Assembly (NCBI RefSeq): GCF_026151205.1
Contig: NC_087079.1
Coordinates: 18,374,287-18,403,570 of the forward strand
Direction: 5' to 3'
Length of the DNA stretch: 29,284 bases
From: Bolinopsis microptera
Taxonomy: Eukaryota; Ctenophora; Tentaculata; Lobata; Bolinopsidae
Shown here: positions 17,921-27,958 of the stretch, piece after piece
Position numbering within the stretch: position 1 is the stretch's first letter
Layout: the number at the start of each line of letters is the position of its first letter
Program-made: the position numbers and the translations under genes
Notes under the pieces: model-generated
The model's input: only the letters and a program-made list of their open reading frames with translations
Told to the model about the DNA's origin: nothing
The model's database searches: none

Positions 17921-18518
17921 AATTTTAGCACATTTTACAGAATAAAAAGATGTAAAACAATTCATAAAATATAATGCCCATTTGGTGTATGACTTTTTGT
18001 CCTTGACTGCTAGTTTGGTTTTGGAAGGACAGGTAACTAACGGGGCAAGGAATGCGCGTGCCTGAAAGCTTTTGCACACACCGAAACGCTAGTTCAGTTA
18101 GGTTTTTAGAGACAGGGCTCATTTCAGGACTAGAAGAAATTTGTTAGTAGACATTAGGGGTTCTGTTTATAGTTGTTACTATAGGTTGCAGTCTTGTTGT
18201 GACAAAAAGTCTACACTAAAACATGCTTTAGTTTATATTGTGTGGTTCAAGGATATAAAATGTGGCTTCAAGGTGGATATTAAAGAGCTTGCGAAAGATT
18301 ATGGCCTTTGTATCAATGGTTATAATAAGCTATAAATATCTTAAACTATACAGTGCTAATTAAAAATTTCTTTATACTTCATTCTCAGATTAGATTTAAA
18401 AATTCAAAAAATATACATTTATTTTATTAATACCTTCTCACACATTCTTTACTCACAGGACAAGACTTGGAAAACAGTAGCCTAGAGGAATTTAATTGAG
18501 ATGTGTGTGAACAGCCAG
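17921..18518 (-). other. Presumed LINE 3' untranslated region
   Basis: Follows the ORF2 stop on the minus strand, AT-rich, with overlapping AATAAA/AAATAAA strings at about 18419-18430 in the LINE direction. The plus-strand 64-codon frame at 18141-18335 has no recognised domain and is not called. Confidence 0.45.
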
Positions 18519-21500
18519 TTATAATGTTTGGAAAATAATATTTGTGCACTCAAAATCTTTTACGGTCCAATCAAGCAGGGCGTGGTTATGCTGATTGGCT
18601 AATAGCGCACTTTTAAGTTTTCCTCGCAAGCACATTACACTAGTAGTAAAGTCAGTCATTCTGAACTTTGGGGTTAAAATGTTAAAAATTTTGGTTGACC
18701 TAGTGTTGTGGTTGTCAGGTGGGTCTACCTGACAGATAAGAAGGCAGGGTTTCCTCGACGAACATGTGTAACCCTCATATAGGGATATTGGAGCACGGAA
18801 TTTCATTATCTTGTAGAGCTCGAGGTAACTGTGGTATGTATAGAGATTTTGTATAGCTAGAATATTATTATGCTTGAATATCGGTTTGGTGTGTTCTTTT
18901 ATGAAAAATTTTTGGTCAAGTTTCTGGTGTCCTATAGGCCTAGTACGTGCACAAGTCTTAAACTTATCAAGGTACGCCAGCCTATCACCAAATAGTACTC
19001 TGAGACAGTACTTCTGAGCAGTAAATATTGAGCTTATACGTTGCTTAGCTGCCCCACCCCATACAGATATACAGTAGGAAAGATGTGATTCGAACAGAGT
19101 ATAATATAATTGTTGATGTAGAAATTCTGGAAGGGAGCAGCGAAGTCTACATAAAGTGGATGTGGAATGATTTAGGGTTCGCTTAAGAGCTTTAATGTGA
19201 TCTTCCCATGATAGGTTCTCGTCAATTATAACACCCAGAAACTTTGCGGATGAAACCTTTTTGATTGGATAGTTGTCTATAGTTAGTACAGGTTCAGGGT
19301 GTGATAAAATCTCTGACTTAGAACCTGCCATGTTGGGTTTGAAGTGTATGTAGCAGCACTTGGACATGTTTATATGTAACTTATTCGCTCTCATATAAGA
19401 CTGTAATGATGACAAAAGCTCATTTCCTCGTTCATATGCCTCACGTTTTGTTTTGCCGACAACAAATATATTAGTATCATCAGCAAAGGTAACAAATGAT
19501 CCTAGTTTAGAACTGTTTGTGATGTCGTTCATATAAAGAAGAAATAGGAGAGGTCCAAGAATTGAACCCTGTGGGACACCAAATTGAATAGATAGGGTAT
19601 CTGATTTTTCTCCTACAACTTCAGTGTATTGTTGCCTGTTTGTTAAGTAGCTTTTTATGAGGTTATTTGCAACTCCTCTCACTCCACATCCCTCTAATTT
19701 TATAAGAAGTGTTGAATGATCGATGGTGTCAAAAGCTTTGCTAAGGTCAATGAATATTCCTAAAACATGATTCTTAAGTTTAAGAGATTTCGTAATTAAA
19801 TCTACAGAGTAATTGACTGCATGCGATGTAGAGTGAGATTTCCTAAATCCAAACTGTGTCTTCGATATAACTCCCTGGGAGCTAACAAATCCGTATATTC
19901 TAGAATATATGAGCTTTTCAAAGATCTTACCGAAGACGGACAGTGTGGAGATAGGACGGTAGTTCTCGATTTCTTCTGGGTTACCTTTCTTATATACAGG
20001 TGTTATTTTACCAGTTTTCAGGACATCAGGAAATATACCTTGGGTCATAAGGATATTGAAGTAATTCGATAATACAGGTGCAATTACATGAGATGACTTT
20101 TTTATTACACTTATGGGAATGTCACTGGCTTTACCATTTTCGAACTCTCTTATGATTTTCAATATTTCGTTCGAGGAGCAATCTTCTAACCTAATATTTT
20201 TTTCATTTCTTGGGTTCAGGAAGTCATAGAAAGTTTTCATGGGTAATATAGGCAGGCCATTAGATAGATTATTCAGTGTCTCATTCAGCTTTGGTGCAAT
20301 AGAGACAAACCAAGCATTGAATCCATTAGCAATTGCTCTTCTATCAACTATTCTTTGGTTATCAATGATAAATGGGGGCTTGGTTTGCCTCTTCTTTTTG
20401 CCTCTGAGTTCGTTAATAATTTGCCAGGTTTTCTTGCTGTTTTCACAGTTGTTTAGAATTTCGTTACAGTAATGCCAACGTTTGGCAGCTTTGATGATAG
20501 CTTTGAGCATCCTACGATAATCACTAAATACTTGGTATAGCAAGATATTACCACCAGGGTTCTTATTGGTAACGGTGTCAGACCACTCCTTACGTAGTTC
20601 ATGCTTTCTTTCTACAGACTGGATGATACTGTCTGTAATCCATGGGTTAAGTTTGGGAGTTCTTTTTGTCACTTTCGGTACCTCCAGTTTGCAGTGTTTG
20701 TCAAGTGTCTGGTCAAAACATGCCGTAAACTCATCAAATTTTGTTGAAGGAGTGAGCTGGTTTACCTTTACCTCAAGTTCAGTTACAAAGCTTTTCAATT
20801 TGGAACTTGAGTAATCATAATAGCGGACATGTTTCTGAAGCTCTGTACTGCGAGGGGTCTCTACTGAAGTGAAGGTAAATATAGGGGCATGCTCACCAAG
20901 CCGTTCTTCAATAACACCTGATAAGACTATATTCTCAATTTTATTTGTTAAAATGTTATCGATGCAGGAACTTTTACAGTTTTGACGAAAATGTGTTGCA
21001 ATGGAGATAGTCGGGTAAAAGCCGTTTCTGTATAAAGTATCCTCAAAGAGCTGGGAACTGGTAGAAATATTAAGTATGTTTGAGTTAAAGTCTCCCAACA
21101 AATTGACAGTTTTCCCATTTAGCTGCTTTGCAAGTAGTTCCAGGGTTTCACAAAAGCTATCAAAGCAGCCATTAGGGGGTCGGTAAATGACTCCATGAAC
21201 AATTTTGCTGCCTGCGCTATCTGTGGTTTCAACAAAGAGGCTCTCAATATTTGTAGTACAGTGTGATACGTTTTCTAAGACCACAGTATTTAAATGGTCA
21301 GATACATAGAGTGCAACACCTGTGCCTTTTTTCTTACCTGCCAATGTTTCTTGATAGAATCCTGTGTATGATGGAATTTGGTACAGGCCCTGCTGTGCAG
21401 GATCAGTATTGGTTTCAGCAAGACCAATCATATCAAACGAGTGCCCTATACTTTTGAGTTCAATTAGGAAGCTATCAAAGTTAGATGCGTTTCCATCTAT

Positions 21501-21884
21501 ATTGTAGAATAAAGTTGATAACATAGATTTTTTTGAGGAATTGAGCTGCTTGATTGCATTTAAGAACTCGAGTTTAGAGTAGCGACGGCAACGTTCAAGT
21601 ACAAGGGCATATGATGCAATTAAGGCATCTTCCTGGTTTCTATTATCATAAAATCTATCAGAATCTATAGATTCCTCATCAGATGGAAATGGGCAGTACC
21701 GTTCCTCTGCAGAACTGGCACACTCGCAGCACATCCATAGTCCATTTTTGCATGAGTATTTAGCTGATTTGAAACACTTAGTATGGATGGCATTATTACA
21801 GTTTTCACACTCTAGTAAAGGTTGTCCGATGTTAATAGATCTACTACATGGCTCACACACATCTTTAATCATTTTCATAATCAT
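18519..21884 (-). CDS. LINE ORF2: PHD finger, endonuclease and reverse transcriptase
   Basis: 1121 codons from ATG at 21884, five bases after the ORF1 stop. Residues 10-55 form a C4HC3 PHD-type finger (C10, C13, C26, C29, H34, C37, C52, C55 with W50). An exonuclease-endonuclease-phosphatase domain follows, with AETN near 155, GDFNSN near 264 and EHAPIF near 330; it nicks target DNA to prime reverse transcription. The reverse transcriptase spans about 590-860: PVYKKGNPEEIENYRPIST near 640, FIDLSKAFDTIDHSTLL, VPQGSILGPLLFLLYMNDI, and the catalytic FADD near 799. The C-terminal tail (ILAIQNLYTYHSYLELYKIM) is typical of CR1/Jockey relatives. No RNase H. The frame is complete, so the copy could have been active. 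A PHD at the start of ORF2, in addition to one in ORF1, is noteworthy. The plus-strand frames over this region are shadows. Confidence 0.95.
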   Translation of the reverse strand: MIMKMIKDVCEPCSRSINIGQPLLECENCNNAIHTKCFKSAKYSCKNGLWMCCECASSAEERYCPFPSDEESIDSDRFYDNRNQEDALIASYALVLERCRRYSKLEFLNAIKQLNSSKKSMLSTLFYNIDGNASNFDSFLIELKSIGHSFDMIGLAETNTDPAQQGLYQIPSYTGFYQETLAGKKKGTGVALYVSDHLNTVVLENVSHCTTNIESLFVETTDSAGSKIVHGVIYRPPNGCFDSFCETLELLAKQLNGKTVNLLGDFNSNILNISTSSQLFEDTLYRNGFYPTISIATHFRQNCKSSCIDNILTNKIENIVLSGVIEERLGEHAPIFTFTSVETPRSTELQKHVRYYDYSSSKLKSFVTELEVKVNQLTPSTKFDEFTACFDQTLDKHCKLEVPKVTKRTPKLNPWITDSIIQSVERKHELRKEWSDTVTNKNPGGNILLYQVFSDYRRMLKAIIKAAKRWHYCNEILNNCENSKKTWQIINELRGKKKRQTKPPFIIDNQRIVDRRAIANGFNAWFVSIAPKLNETLNNLSNGLPILPMKTFYDFLNPRNEKNIRLEDCSSNEILKIIREFENGKASDIPISVIKKSSHVIAPVLSNYFNILMTQGIFPDVLKTGKITPVYKKGNPEEIENYRPISTLSVFGKIFEKLIYSRIYGFVSSQGVISKTQFGFRKSHSTSHAVNYSVDLITKSLKLKNHVLGIFIDLSKAFDTIDHSTLLIKLEGCGVRGVANNLIKSYLTNRQQYTEVVGEKSDTLSIQFGVPQGSILGPLLFLLYMNDITNSSKLGSFVTFADDTNIFVVGKTKREAYERGNELLSSLQSYMRANKLHINMSKCCYIHFKPNMAGSKSEILSHPEPVLTIDNYPIKKVSSAKFLGVIIDENLSWEDHIKALKRTLNHSTSTLCRLRCSLPEFLHQQLYYTLFESHLSYCISVWGGAAKQRISSIFTAQKYCLRVLFGDRLAYLDKFKTCARTRPIGHQKLDQKFFIKEHTKPIFKHNNILAIQNLYTYHSYLELYKIMKFRAPISLYEGYTCSSRKPCLLICQVDPPDNHNTRSTKIFNILTPKFRMTDFTTSVMCLRGKLKSALLANQHNHALLDWTVKDFECTNIIFQTL

Positions 21885-21889
21885 TTTTA

Positions 21890-23226
21890 CTAAGTGGGGT
21901 TGTTAGACCCCACTGACTGGTTGTGTTTTCCACGTCTTGTCCGCTCTTGCCTCTCTCTCACATACACCCAATGCTTCACACATCTCACAAATTTGGTAAT
22001 ACCATAAACTCCTAAATGAATATCATCACCACCTCTGGTCAGGTTGGTGGCAAGGAGTCCCCTACTATCTAAGAAGTGGCCAACTCCAAGGTGCCACACA
22101 CTCTGGTTGAAGTTGGCACTTAACATTTCTCCAACAAGCCGATTGAAGGTCATAATGTTTTTGTTCATTTGAGGCAATCTTGATGGGAGGACTGCTGCGA
22201 CGAATATTTTGATACTTGGGCAGAGCTTTCTTATCTGTTGAATCTTCAAGTGGAGAACGTCAACCAGCTGATGGATTTCATTCTCTCCTCTAAGGTTTTC
22301 TACCCGGAGGTCATTGGTACCACAAACGATAACAACGTTGCTGTACCCAATGCAGCGACAAGGGTCAATCAAACTGACTTTACCTGCCTTGACTCTTTCA
22401 CCAGGGAAAGACTGGCCCATAGTACCAGCACCACACCCAAACTTGATTGTTTTGGTGTTCGAATCTCCCATAATGAGCGTGCTTCTTTTGAATTTGTTGT
22501 TAATGGCTCTAAGGGTAATGGAAAATCGTCCGTGTATGGCCGGGTTGACTTCAGTTTTTTGGGTGGCCTTGATTCCATGCTTGAACCAAGCTTGTGAGGA
22601 ACGAGTCATAATATAGGCCGAGTTGGATTCCAGGGACATTTCAGTCATTTTTGTAGGTGAATGGCCTTCATGGACAGGTACAAAGCTTATCTTTCTTACT
22701 TCTCCTATTGAAATTGTGGCTATTTCGGAGTCAGCAAGTATTTCTTGCTCATCGTCACAGTGGAAGGGTAACATGCTTTCCTCAACCCCAGTGCTAGGAG
22801 GGAAGTAGTTTATGAGCACAGAGTTAGGCTTGTGTGTAAGTTTGCACTGGGAGGTGACTCTATCAATAGCAGCTGCTAATGGTGGTGGGATGGCTGGAGA
22901 GGAGGGGGCGTTTGTGTCTCCAGAGTATGTGTAGCTTTCTCCATATTTAAGGACTGACCTTCCGTTCATCTGGCTGAACTTACCAGCTTCTTTGCACTCA
23001 GTCAGAAAACTGGTGACCTCATCAAGCAGATTTTTGTCTAGGATGTCTACTTGGTAGTCCTTAATCGGCGGCATTACACATTTGGGGAGGGCTACTGTTG
23101 ACCTCATCTCTTGTTTGACTGCTGCTGGAGGGCCCATTTGAGGGCTTCTGGATTTTTGGAAGGAGTAAATCTCTTCACTAAGTTGCGACAGTCTTGACTC
23201 AAGTGAAGATATCTCCACGGTGGGTA
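21890..23226 (-). CDS. LINE ORF1, C-terminal part: AlkB-like dioxygenase and SGNH esterase
   Basis: In the joined ORF1 (numbered from the first visible codon at the right edge) this part is residues about 221-664, ending in TAG at 21890. Residues about 310-461 look like an AlkB-type 2-oxoglutarate/Fe(II) dioxygenase: VLKYGESYTYSG, then IPPPLAAAI, NSVLINYFPP, and the iron-binding HxD in PFHCDDE (H375, D377). IATISIG, the distal His in WFKHGI (H436), and the 2OG-binding RFSITLR (R453, R459) follow. Next comes an SGNH/GDSL esterase: MGDSNT (Ser475), VCGTND (Asn524) and DDIHLG (Asp620, His623). The tail is basic. The apparent start at 23245 lies in LTR sequence and is an artefact of the insertion. 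The esterase is known from CR1 ORF1; the dioxygenase is the surprise. Predicted to bind and perhaps demethylate nucleic acid (inference). Confidence 0.9.
23222..23226 (+). repeat. 5-bp target-site duplication GGGTA (left)
   Basis: Abuts the left copia LTR; repeated at 28621-28625. Confidence 0.9.
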
Positions 23227-23359
23227 TGTTAATCTTATATACCATTTGCAGGATGGCAGAAACTCCAGGAGGCTTTGTCTGACTTGATTTGTATTCCTTG
23301 TTTGAAGTTCATGTTTCTATCATCCACTAGTGTTACTGTCTCACTTTATTGAATTAAAA
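23227..23359 (+). repeat. 5' LTR of copia element
   Basis: 133 bp, TGTTAATCTT...GAATTAAAA, with TATATA at 23236-23241 as a probable promoter element. Directly after it, TGATAGCAG at 23361-23369 differs at one position from TGGTAGCAG, the complement of the animal initiator-tRNA-Met 3' end, and is the probable primer-binding site (tRNA sequence recalled, not looked up). Confidence 0.95.
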
Positions 23360-23372
23360 GTGATAGCAGGAA

Positions 23373-26300
23373 ATGTCGGAAAATCAAGTGAACAGTAGTG
23401 GACCACCTATCCCTAAGTTAGGAGATTCTTATCTTTTGTTCAAGAAAGAAGTGAAATTGTGGTCGGCAACCACATTGATCGAAGAAAAGCGTCAAGCAGG
23501 ATGTATTGTTTTTATGTTACCTCAGAAGGCTAAGTCTGAGGCAGTGGAAGTTCCACTTGAAGTATTACAAAATGGCAGAACAGACACAGTAGAAGGTGCT
23601 GAAGTAAAGACATCGGGATTAGACTGCCTCCTGGAGGTCCTTGATGGAATTTATCTTGAAGATTTGGCTAAGGAAAAGTTCAAGACTTATGACATGTTCA
23701 GAAAGTTAAGTCGGGAAGGAAGCCAAGATGTCAAGGAGTTTATTTCGTCATTCGAAAAAGTTGTAAAACGAATGGAAGAGCATGATATTAAGCTTCCACA
23801 ACCTGTTCTAGCGTATGAATTACTTAGAAGTTGTAATGTTAGTGATTACAAGTATTCTGTTGCCATTACTATGTGTGGCGACTTAACATACACTAACATG
23901 AAAGAAACGATAAAGAAGATCACAACTATGAAAGATCCAGAAAGTTCACACCAGAGAATGATTGGTGTAGTTAAAGAAGACTCTACATTTTATACTGGTA
24001 ACTCCTGTATTGAAAATCAGTTTAATATGTATGATGAATACGAAAATGAAAATGAAGTACTGAATGCTCAGGAAATGGAGCAGCATGCATATTACAGCCA
24101 AGGAAGAAGTGGCTATTCGGGAAGAGGATACCGGGGATATGGCTTTAGAAGAGGAAATGGTAGAGGAGCCAGAGGATACCGACAACAGAATCAACAGCAG
24201 GAAAGTCAACATCAGGTAGCTGCGGGTGTCAGAAGTGACAGAAAAATGAACCCAACAGACAAATATGGGCGGCATTTTACTTGTAATGTTTGCAAGTCGA
24301 TTTACCACTTTTCTAGAGATTGTCCAGAACGCCGCAGAATAAACAAAAGTGGAAATCAGGTAACGAGTGAGAATGTAAATCTCTTTATGAATGCTCCTGC
24401 CCAAGAAGAGAACTCAAATGTTATGGACCAATTTACCAGTGACAACTTTGGGTTAGCAGTTCTTGACAGTGGATGCAACAAAACGGTTTGTGGAAAGGAA
24501 TGGTTGAAAGTCTATCTTCAGTCGCTGTCTCCAGAAGATCTCATTAAGGTGTGCTATGAAGAGAAACATGTATCGTTTAAATTTGGAGATAATGCACCAT
24601 CAAAGTCAAGGACATGCTGCACATTCCCAGCCGTTGTATGTGACAAACAGGTGAACATTGTGGCACAAGTTGTTGATGATCAGATTCCATTACTGATTAG
24701 CAAACAGTCAATGAAAGATGCTAGAATGGTATTGGACTTTGGAGATGACACAGTGAAGGCTTTTGGTGTAAAGCAGAAAATCATCTTCAATGAATCAGGA
24801 CACTGTAGCATCCCTCTGAGCAAGAATACTATCCATCAACAAGTCTGCTTATGTAAATCAGGAGAGGAAATTGTAAACCTGACCATGGAAAGTACTGACA
24901 AAAGAAAGATAGCGATTAAGCTACATAAGCAATTCGCCCATCCCCCACCTGAAAAGTTAAAGTCACTCTTAAGAACAGCAGGACAGCTTACCAAGGAAAT
25001 TGCTCGAGAGATTGACACAGTATCGTCTAACTGTGATGTGTGCAAGAGATACAAGCGACCGAATAATCGTCCAGTAGTCTGTATGCCTTTAGCCAAAGAC
25101 TTCAATGATACCGTTGCCATGGATATTAAGGTGTACGACAAGAATAAAAACATTTACATCCAGCACATGATTGACCATAAAACCAGATTCTCTGCTGCAA
25201 AAGTTATCAGGTCAAAAGACAAGGAAACCATTGTGGAAAGTGTCTTTACACACTGGATCAACACTTTTGGACCACCGAAGAAGTTCATGAGTGACAATGG
25301 AGGGGAATATGTTAACAAAAGTTTTGTTGACCTCTGTGAGAAATTCAACGTTCATATCATCACTACTGGAGCTGAAGCACCTTGGAGCAATGCCCTTGTA
25401 GAACGGCACCATGCCCTTTTGTCTAACAGTATGATAAAGATCATGGAAGATACTAAATGCTCAGTTGAAGTTGCTTTAGCATGGGCCTGTCATGCCAAGA
25501 ACACTTTGGCAAATGTAAATGGTTTCTCGCCATATCAGTTAATCTTTGGCAAAAATCCATCTCTCACTTCTATTGATGATCCCTATGCTAGTCCAACGAT
25601 TGTTGAAGATGAGAGTCCAAGTGAAACTGTTGCCAAGAACATCTCTGCCATCTACAGTGCTCGAAAAAGAATGATGGAAAGCGAAGCTAGTGAGATGATC
25701 AGACGAGCCATTAGATCAAAAACTAGAGAAGTGTACACTGATGAGATACAGTCGGGTGATATGGTGTACTACAAAAGAAATGATGATAAGCGATGGCGAG
25801 GACCAGGAACAGTTATAGGTGTGGACAAGAAAGTTGTAGTTGTAAGACATGGTGGGTATATTGTTCGATGCCATCGGATTCATGTTGTCAATGTAAATGA
25901 ACTGTACTCAAAAGATGTTTCCGAAGTAAGTGGGACCGATCCACCAGATGAGCCTAATCCCACTGTTGAAGAATTTTACAATGCAACTCAAATGCTGAAA
26001 AATGATGTTCTGTTGAACGCTTTCGATAATGCTCCTGCTGAAGAGGATGATAATAATACTGTAAGCACAGATAATATACCACAAAGCAACGAAACTAATG
26101 TAGAGGAATCAATGTCTACAAAGGAGCAGAAGTTCTGCAAAGCTAAGTCAAAGTATGAGAAGAAGAAGGTCAGTATCGAAGTGTTAAACACTGACCCCTA
26201 TAAGTCACAGAAGACTGACGAAATCGAAAAATGGAAGCAAAACAATGTGTATGAAGAGGTTGAGGCTCACGAAGTAGATGATCAGTTTGTCCCCATTTCG

Positions 26301-27665
26301 ACAAGGTGGGTCACAAATGACAATGGTCATAAGAAAAAGGCCCGTTTGGTAGCTCGAGGTTTTGAGGAAATTCCTCTTGATAGTACCGAAAGAGTCAGTC
26401 CTACTTGTCGAAAAGAATCTCTAAGACTTCTATTCACAGTAGCAGCATCAATGAAGTGGCCTATTCATTCTCTTGATATAACCTCAGCATTTCTACAAGG
26501 TAAACCAATTGAGCGACTAGTTTATCTTACCCCTCCAAAGGAATGCTATAAACCAGGAATACTGTGGAAGCTGAACAAATGTGTTTATGGACTGTCAGAT
26601 GCTGCAAAGATGTGGTACAGAAATGTAAAAGACCACAGTGAACAAGCTGGTTTAAAGAAATGTTTATATGATGATGCTCTGTTCTTTTCAAGAGTTGACA
26701 AAGAAGATCTTGCAGGAATAATGACTGTACATGTAGATGACTTCATCTATGCAGGGACCAAAGGTTTTGAGTCTAATATTCACAAAGATGTGCTGCATGG
26801 ATTTGAGATTAAGTCACAGGAAGCATCGCGATTCACATATCTTGGACTTGAGGTGGAACAAGATCCAATCTCATATGAAATCACTGTTGGACAGTCAGAT
26901 TATATCAGTGCTTTAAAGACCATAGGACTATCAAGTAACAGAAGAAGCCAGAAAACACATGCTCTGACTCACGAAGAGTATGTACAGTACAGATCAGGTG
27001 TTGGACAACTTATCTGGTTATCTGTCCAAACCAGACCAGATATTTCGTTTGATGCTTGTCAGTTGAGCAATAATCTGAAAGATCCCAACGTCTCAGACAT
27101 AATGCTTCACAACAAGATAGTCAAAAAGCTTAAAACTGATGAAGATGCCCCACTGACCTTCAGAGAACTGCCTAACATAAAGAATGGAGTAAGACTACTT
27201 ACATACAGTGATGCATCGTTTGGAAATCTTAGTAACAATGGTAGTCAGTGTGGGTATCTGATACTTATTTCGGATAAAGATGGTAGAGTCAAAAACCCTG
27301 TCTGTTGGAAATCTGTAAAGTTGGACAGAGTCTGTTACAGTACTTTAGCCGCTGAAAGCCTTGCACTCCTGAAAGCGGCTGATCACACCATTTTTATTCA
27401 GCAAACACTACAACAAATACTGGGAGATTCTTTAAATGTGACCATAGACTGTTTTATTGACAATAAAGGACTTCTAGAGCTTGTACAGAAGACAAAGGAC
27501 CCCATTGAAAAAAGACTGATAGTTACCATGGCATCACTAAGGGAAATGGTTGAGAAGGGTGAAATAACTGTTAACTTTATGCCCTCAAGGACGATGCCTG
27601 CTGATGTTTTGACTAAGAGAGGGCCTAGTTCTCAAAGTCTGCGTATGTGTTTTGAGAGGGACTAG
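23373..27665 (+). CDS. gag-pol: Gag-Pol polyprotein of Ty1/copia retrotransposon
   Basis: 1430 codons from ATG at 23373, only 13 bases after the 5' LTR and next to the primer-binding site. Order: Gag with a glycine/arginine/tyrosine-rich run (YSGRGYRGYGFRRG, about 245-265); one CCHC knuckle CNVCKSIYHFSRDC (from 304); protease with LDSGCN (Asp365); and integrase with an HHCC finger (His518, His523, CDVC near 556). The integrase catalytic residues are Asp584, Asp641 and Glu677 (D-35-E). A chromodomain-like GDMVYYKRNDDKRWRGPG segment follows, then an acidic linker. Reverse transcriptase follows with LDITSAFLQG, VYGLSDAAKMWY and the catalytic VHVDDF (Asp1122-1123). RNase H comes last, with YSDASFG and STLAAESLAL. 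There are no stops or frameshifts, so the copy is potentially active. Gag and Pol are made as one chain. Confidence 0.95.
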   Translation: MSENQVNSSGPPIPKLGDSYLLFKKEVKLWSATTLIEEKRQAGCIVFMLPQKAKSEAVEVPLEVLQNGRTDTVEGAEVKTSGLDCLLEVLDGIYLEDLAKEKFKTYDMFRKLSREGSQDVKEFISSFEKVVKRMEEHDIKLPQPVLAYELLRSCNVSDYKYSVAITMCGDLTYTNMKETIKKITTMKDPESSHQRMIGVVKEDSTFYTGNSCIENQFNMYDEYENENEVLNAQEMEQHAYYSQGRSGYSGRGYRGYGFRRGNGRGARGYRQQNQQQESQHQVAAGVRSDRKMNPTDKYGRHFTCNVCKSIYHFSRDCPERRRINKSGNQVTSENVNLFMNAPAQEENSNVMDQFTSDNFGLAVLDSGCNKTVCGKEWLKVYLQSLSPEDLIKVCYEEKHVSFKFGDNAPSKSRTCCTFPAVVCDKQVNIVAQVVDDQIPLLISKQSMKDARMVLDFGDDTVKAFGVKQKIIFNESGHCSIPLSKNTIHQQVCLCKSGEEIVNLTMESTDKRKIAIKLHKQFAHPPPEKLKSLLRTAGQLTKEIAREIDTVSSNCDVCKRYKRPNNRPVVCMPLAKDFNDTVAMDIKVYDKNKNIYIQHMIDHKTRFSAAKVIRSKDKETIVESVFTHWINTFGPPKKFMSDNGGEYVNKSFVDLCEKFNVHIITTGAEAPWSNALVERHHALLSNSMIKIMEDTKCSVEVALAWACHAKNTLANVNGFSPYQLIFGKNPSLTSIDDPYASPTIVEDESPSETVAKNISAIYSARKRMMESEASEMIRRAIRSKTREVYTDEIQSGDMVYYKRNDDKRWRGPGTVIGVDKKVVVVRHGGYIVRCHRIHVVNVNELYSKDVSEVSGTDPPDEPNPTVEEFYNATQMLKNDVLLNAFDNAPAEEDDNNTVSTDNIPQSNETNVEESMSTKEQKFCKAKSKYEKKKVSIEVLNTDPYKSQKTDEIEKWKQNNVYEEVEAHEVDDQFVPISTRWVTNDNGHKKKARLVARGFEEIPLDSTERVSPTCRKESLRLLFTVAASMKWPIHSLDITSAFLQGKPIERLVYLTPPKECYKPGILWKLNKCVYGLSDAAKMWYRNVKDHSEQAGLKKCLYDDALFFSRVDKEDLAGIMTVHVDDFIYAGTKGFESNIHKDVLHGFEIKSQEASRFTYLGLEVEQDPISYEITVGQSDYISALKTIGLSSNRRSQKTHALTHEEYVQYRSGVGQLIWLSVQTRPDISFDACQLSNNLKDPNVSDIMLHNKIVKKLKTDEDAPLTFRELPNIKNGVRLLTYSDASFGNLSNNGSQCGYLILISDKDGRVKNPVCWKSVKLDRVCYSTLAAESLALLKAADHTIFIQQTLQQILGDSLNVTIDCFIDNKGLLELVQKTKDPIEKRLIVTMASLREMVEKGEITVNFMPSRTMPADVLTKRGPSSQSLRMCFERD

Positions 27666-27896
27666 TATTTTTAAAGAGTGAACATCGAATTTATTTTTTA
27701 TTTATGGATTTATCGTTTATATTTTTAGCTTTTTCATACATTTTAATGTCATTTTTGTTTTGAGTCAGAATCTTTATTTTTTACTTTTGCAGATTAGTTT
27801 TTAAAATCAGTGCGTGTGAGTTTCATGGGATTTTTAAAGTGCAAACTAAGTTATTTGACTAGTTTTGCTATGATTATTAAAATGTTTACCTAAAAT

Positions 27897-27958
<62 letters not shown>

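Noticed and set aside
18141-18335. 64-codon plus-strand frame opposite the LINE 3' region
   Set aside because: No recognised domain, no support for a promoter or splice site.
23227-23245. Apparent ORF1 start codon within the copia LTR
   Set aside because: The first few codons are LTR sequence; the true ORF1 continues at 28626-29284 once the copia element is removed.
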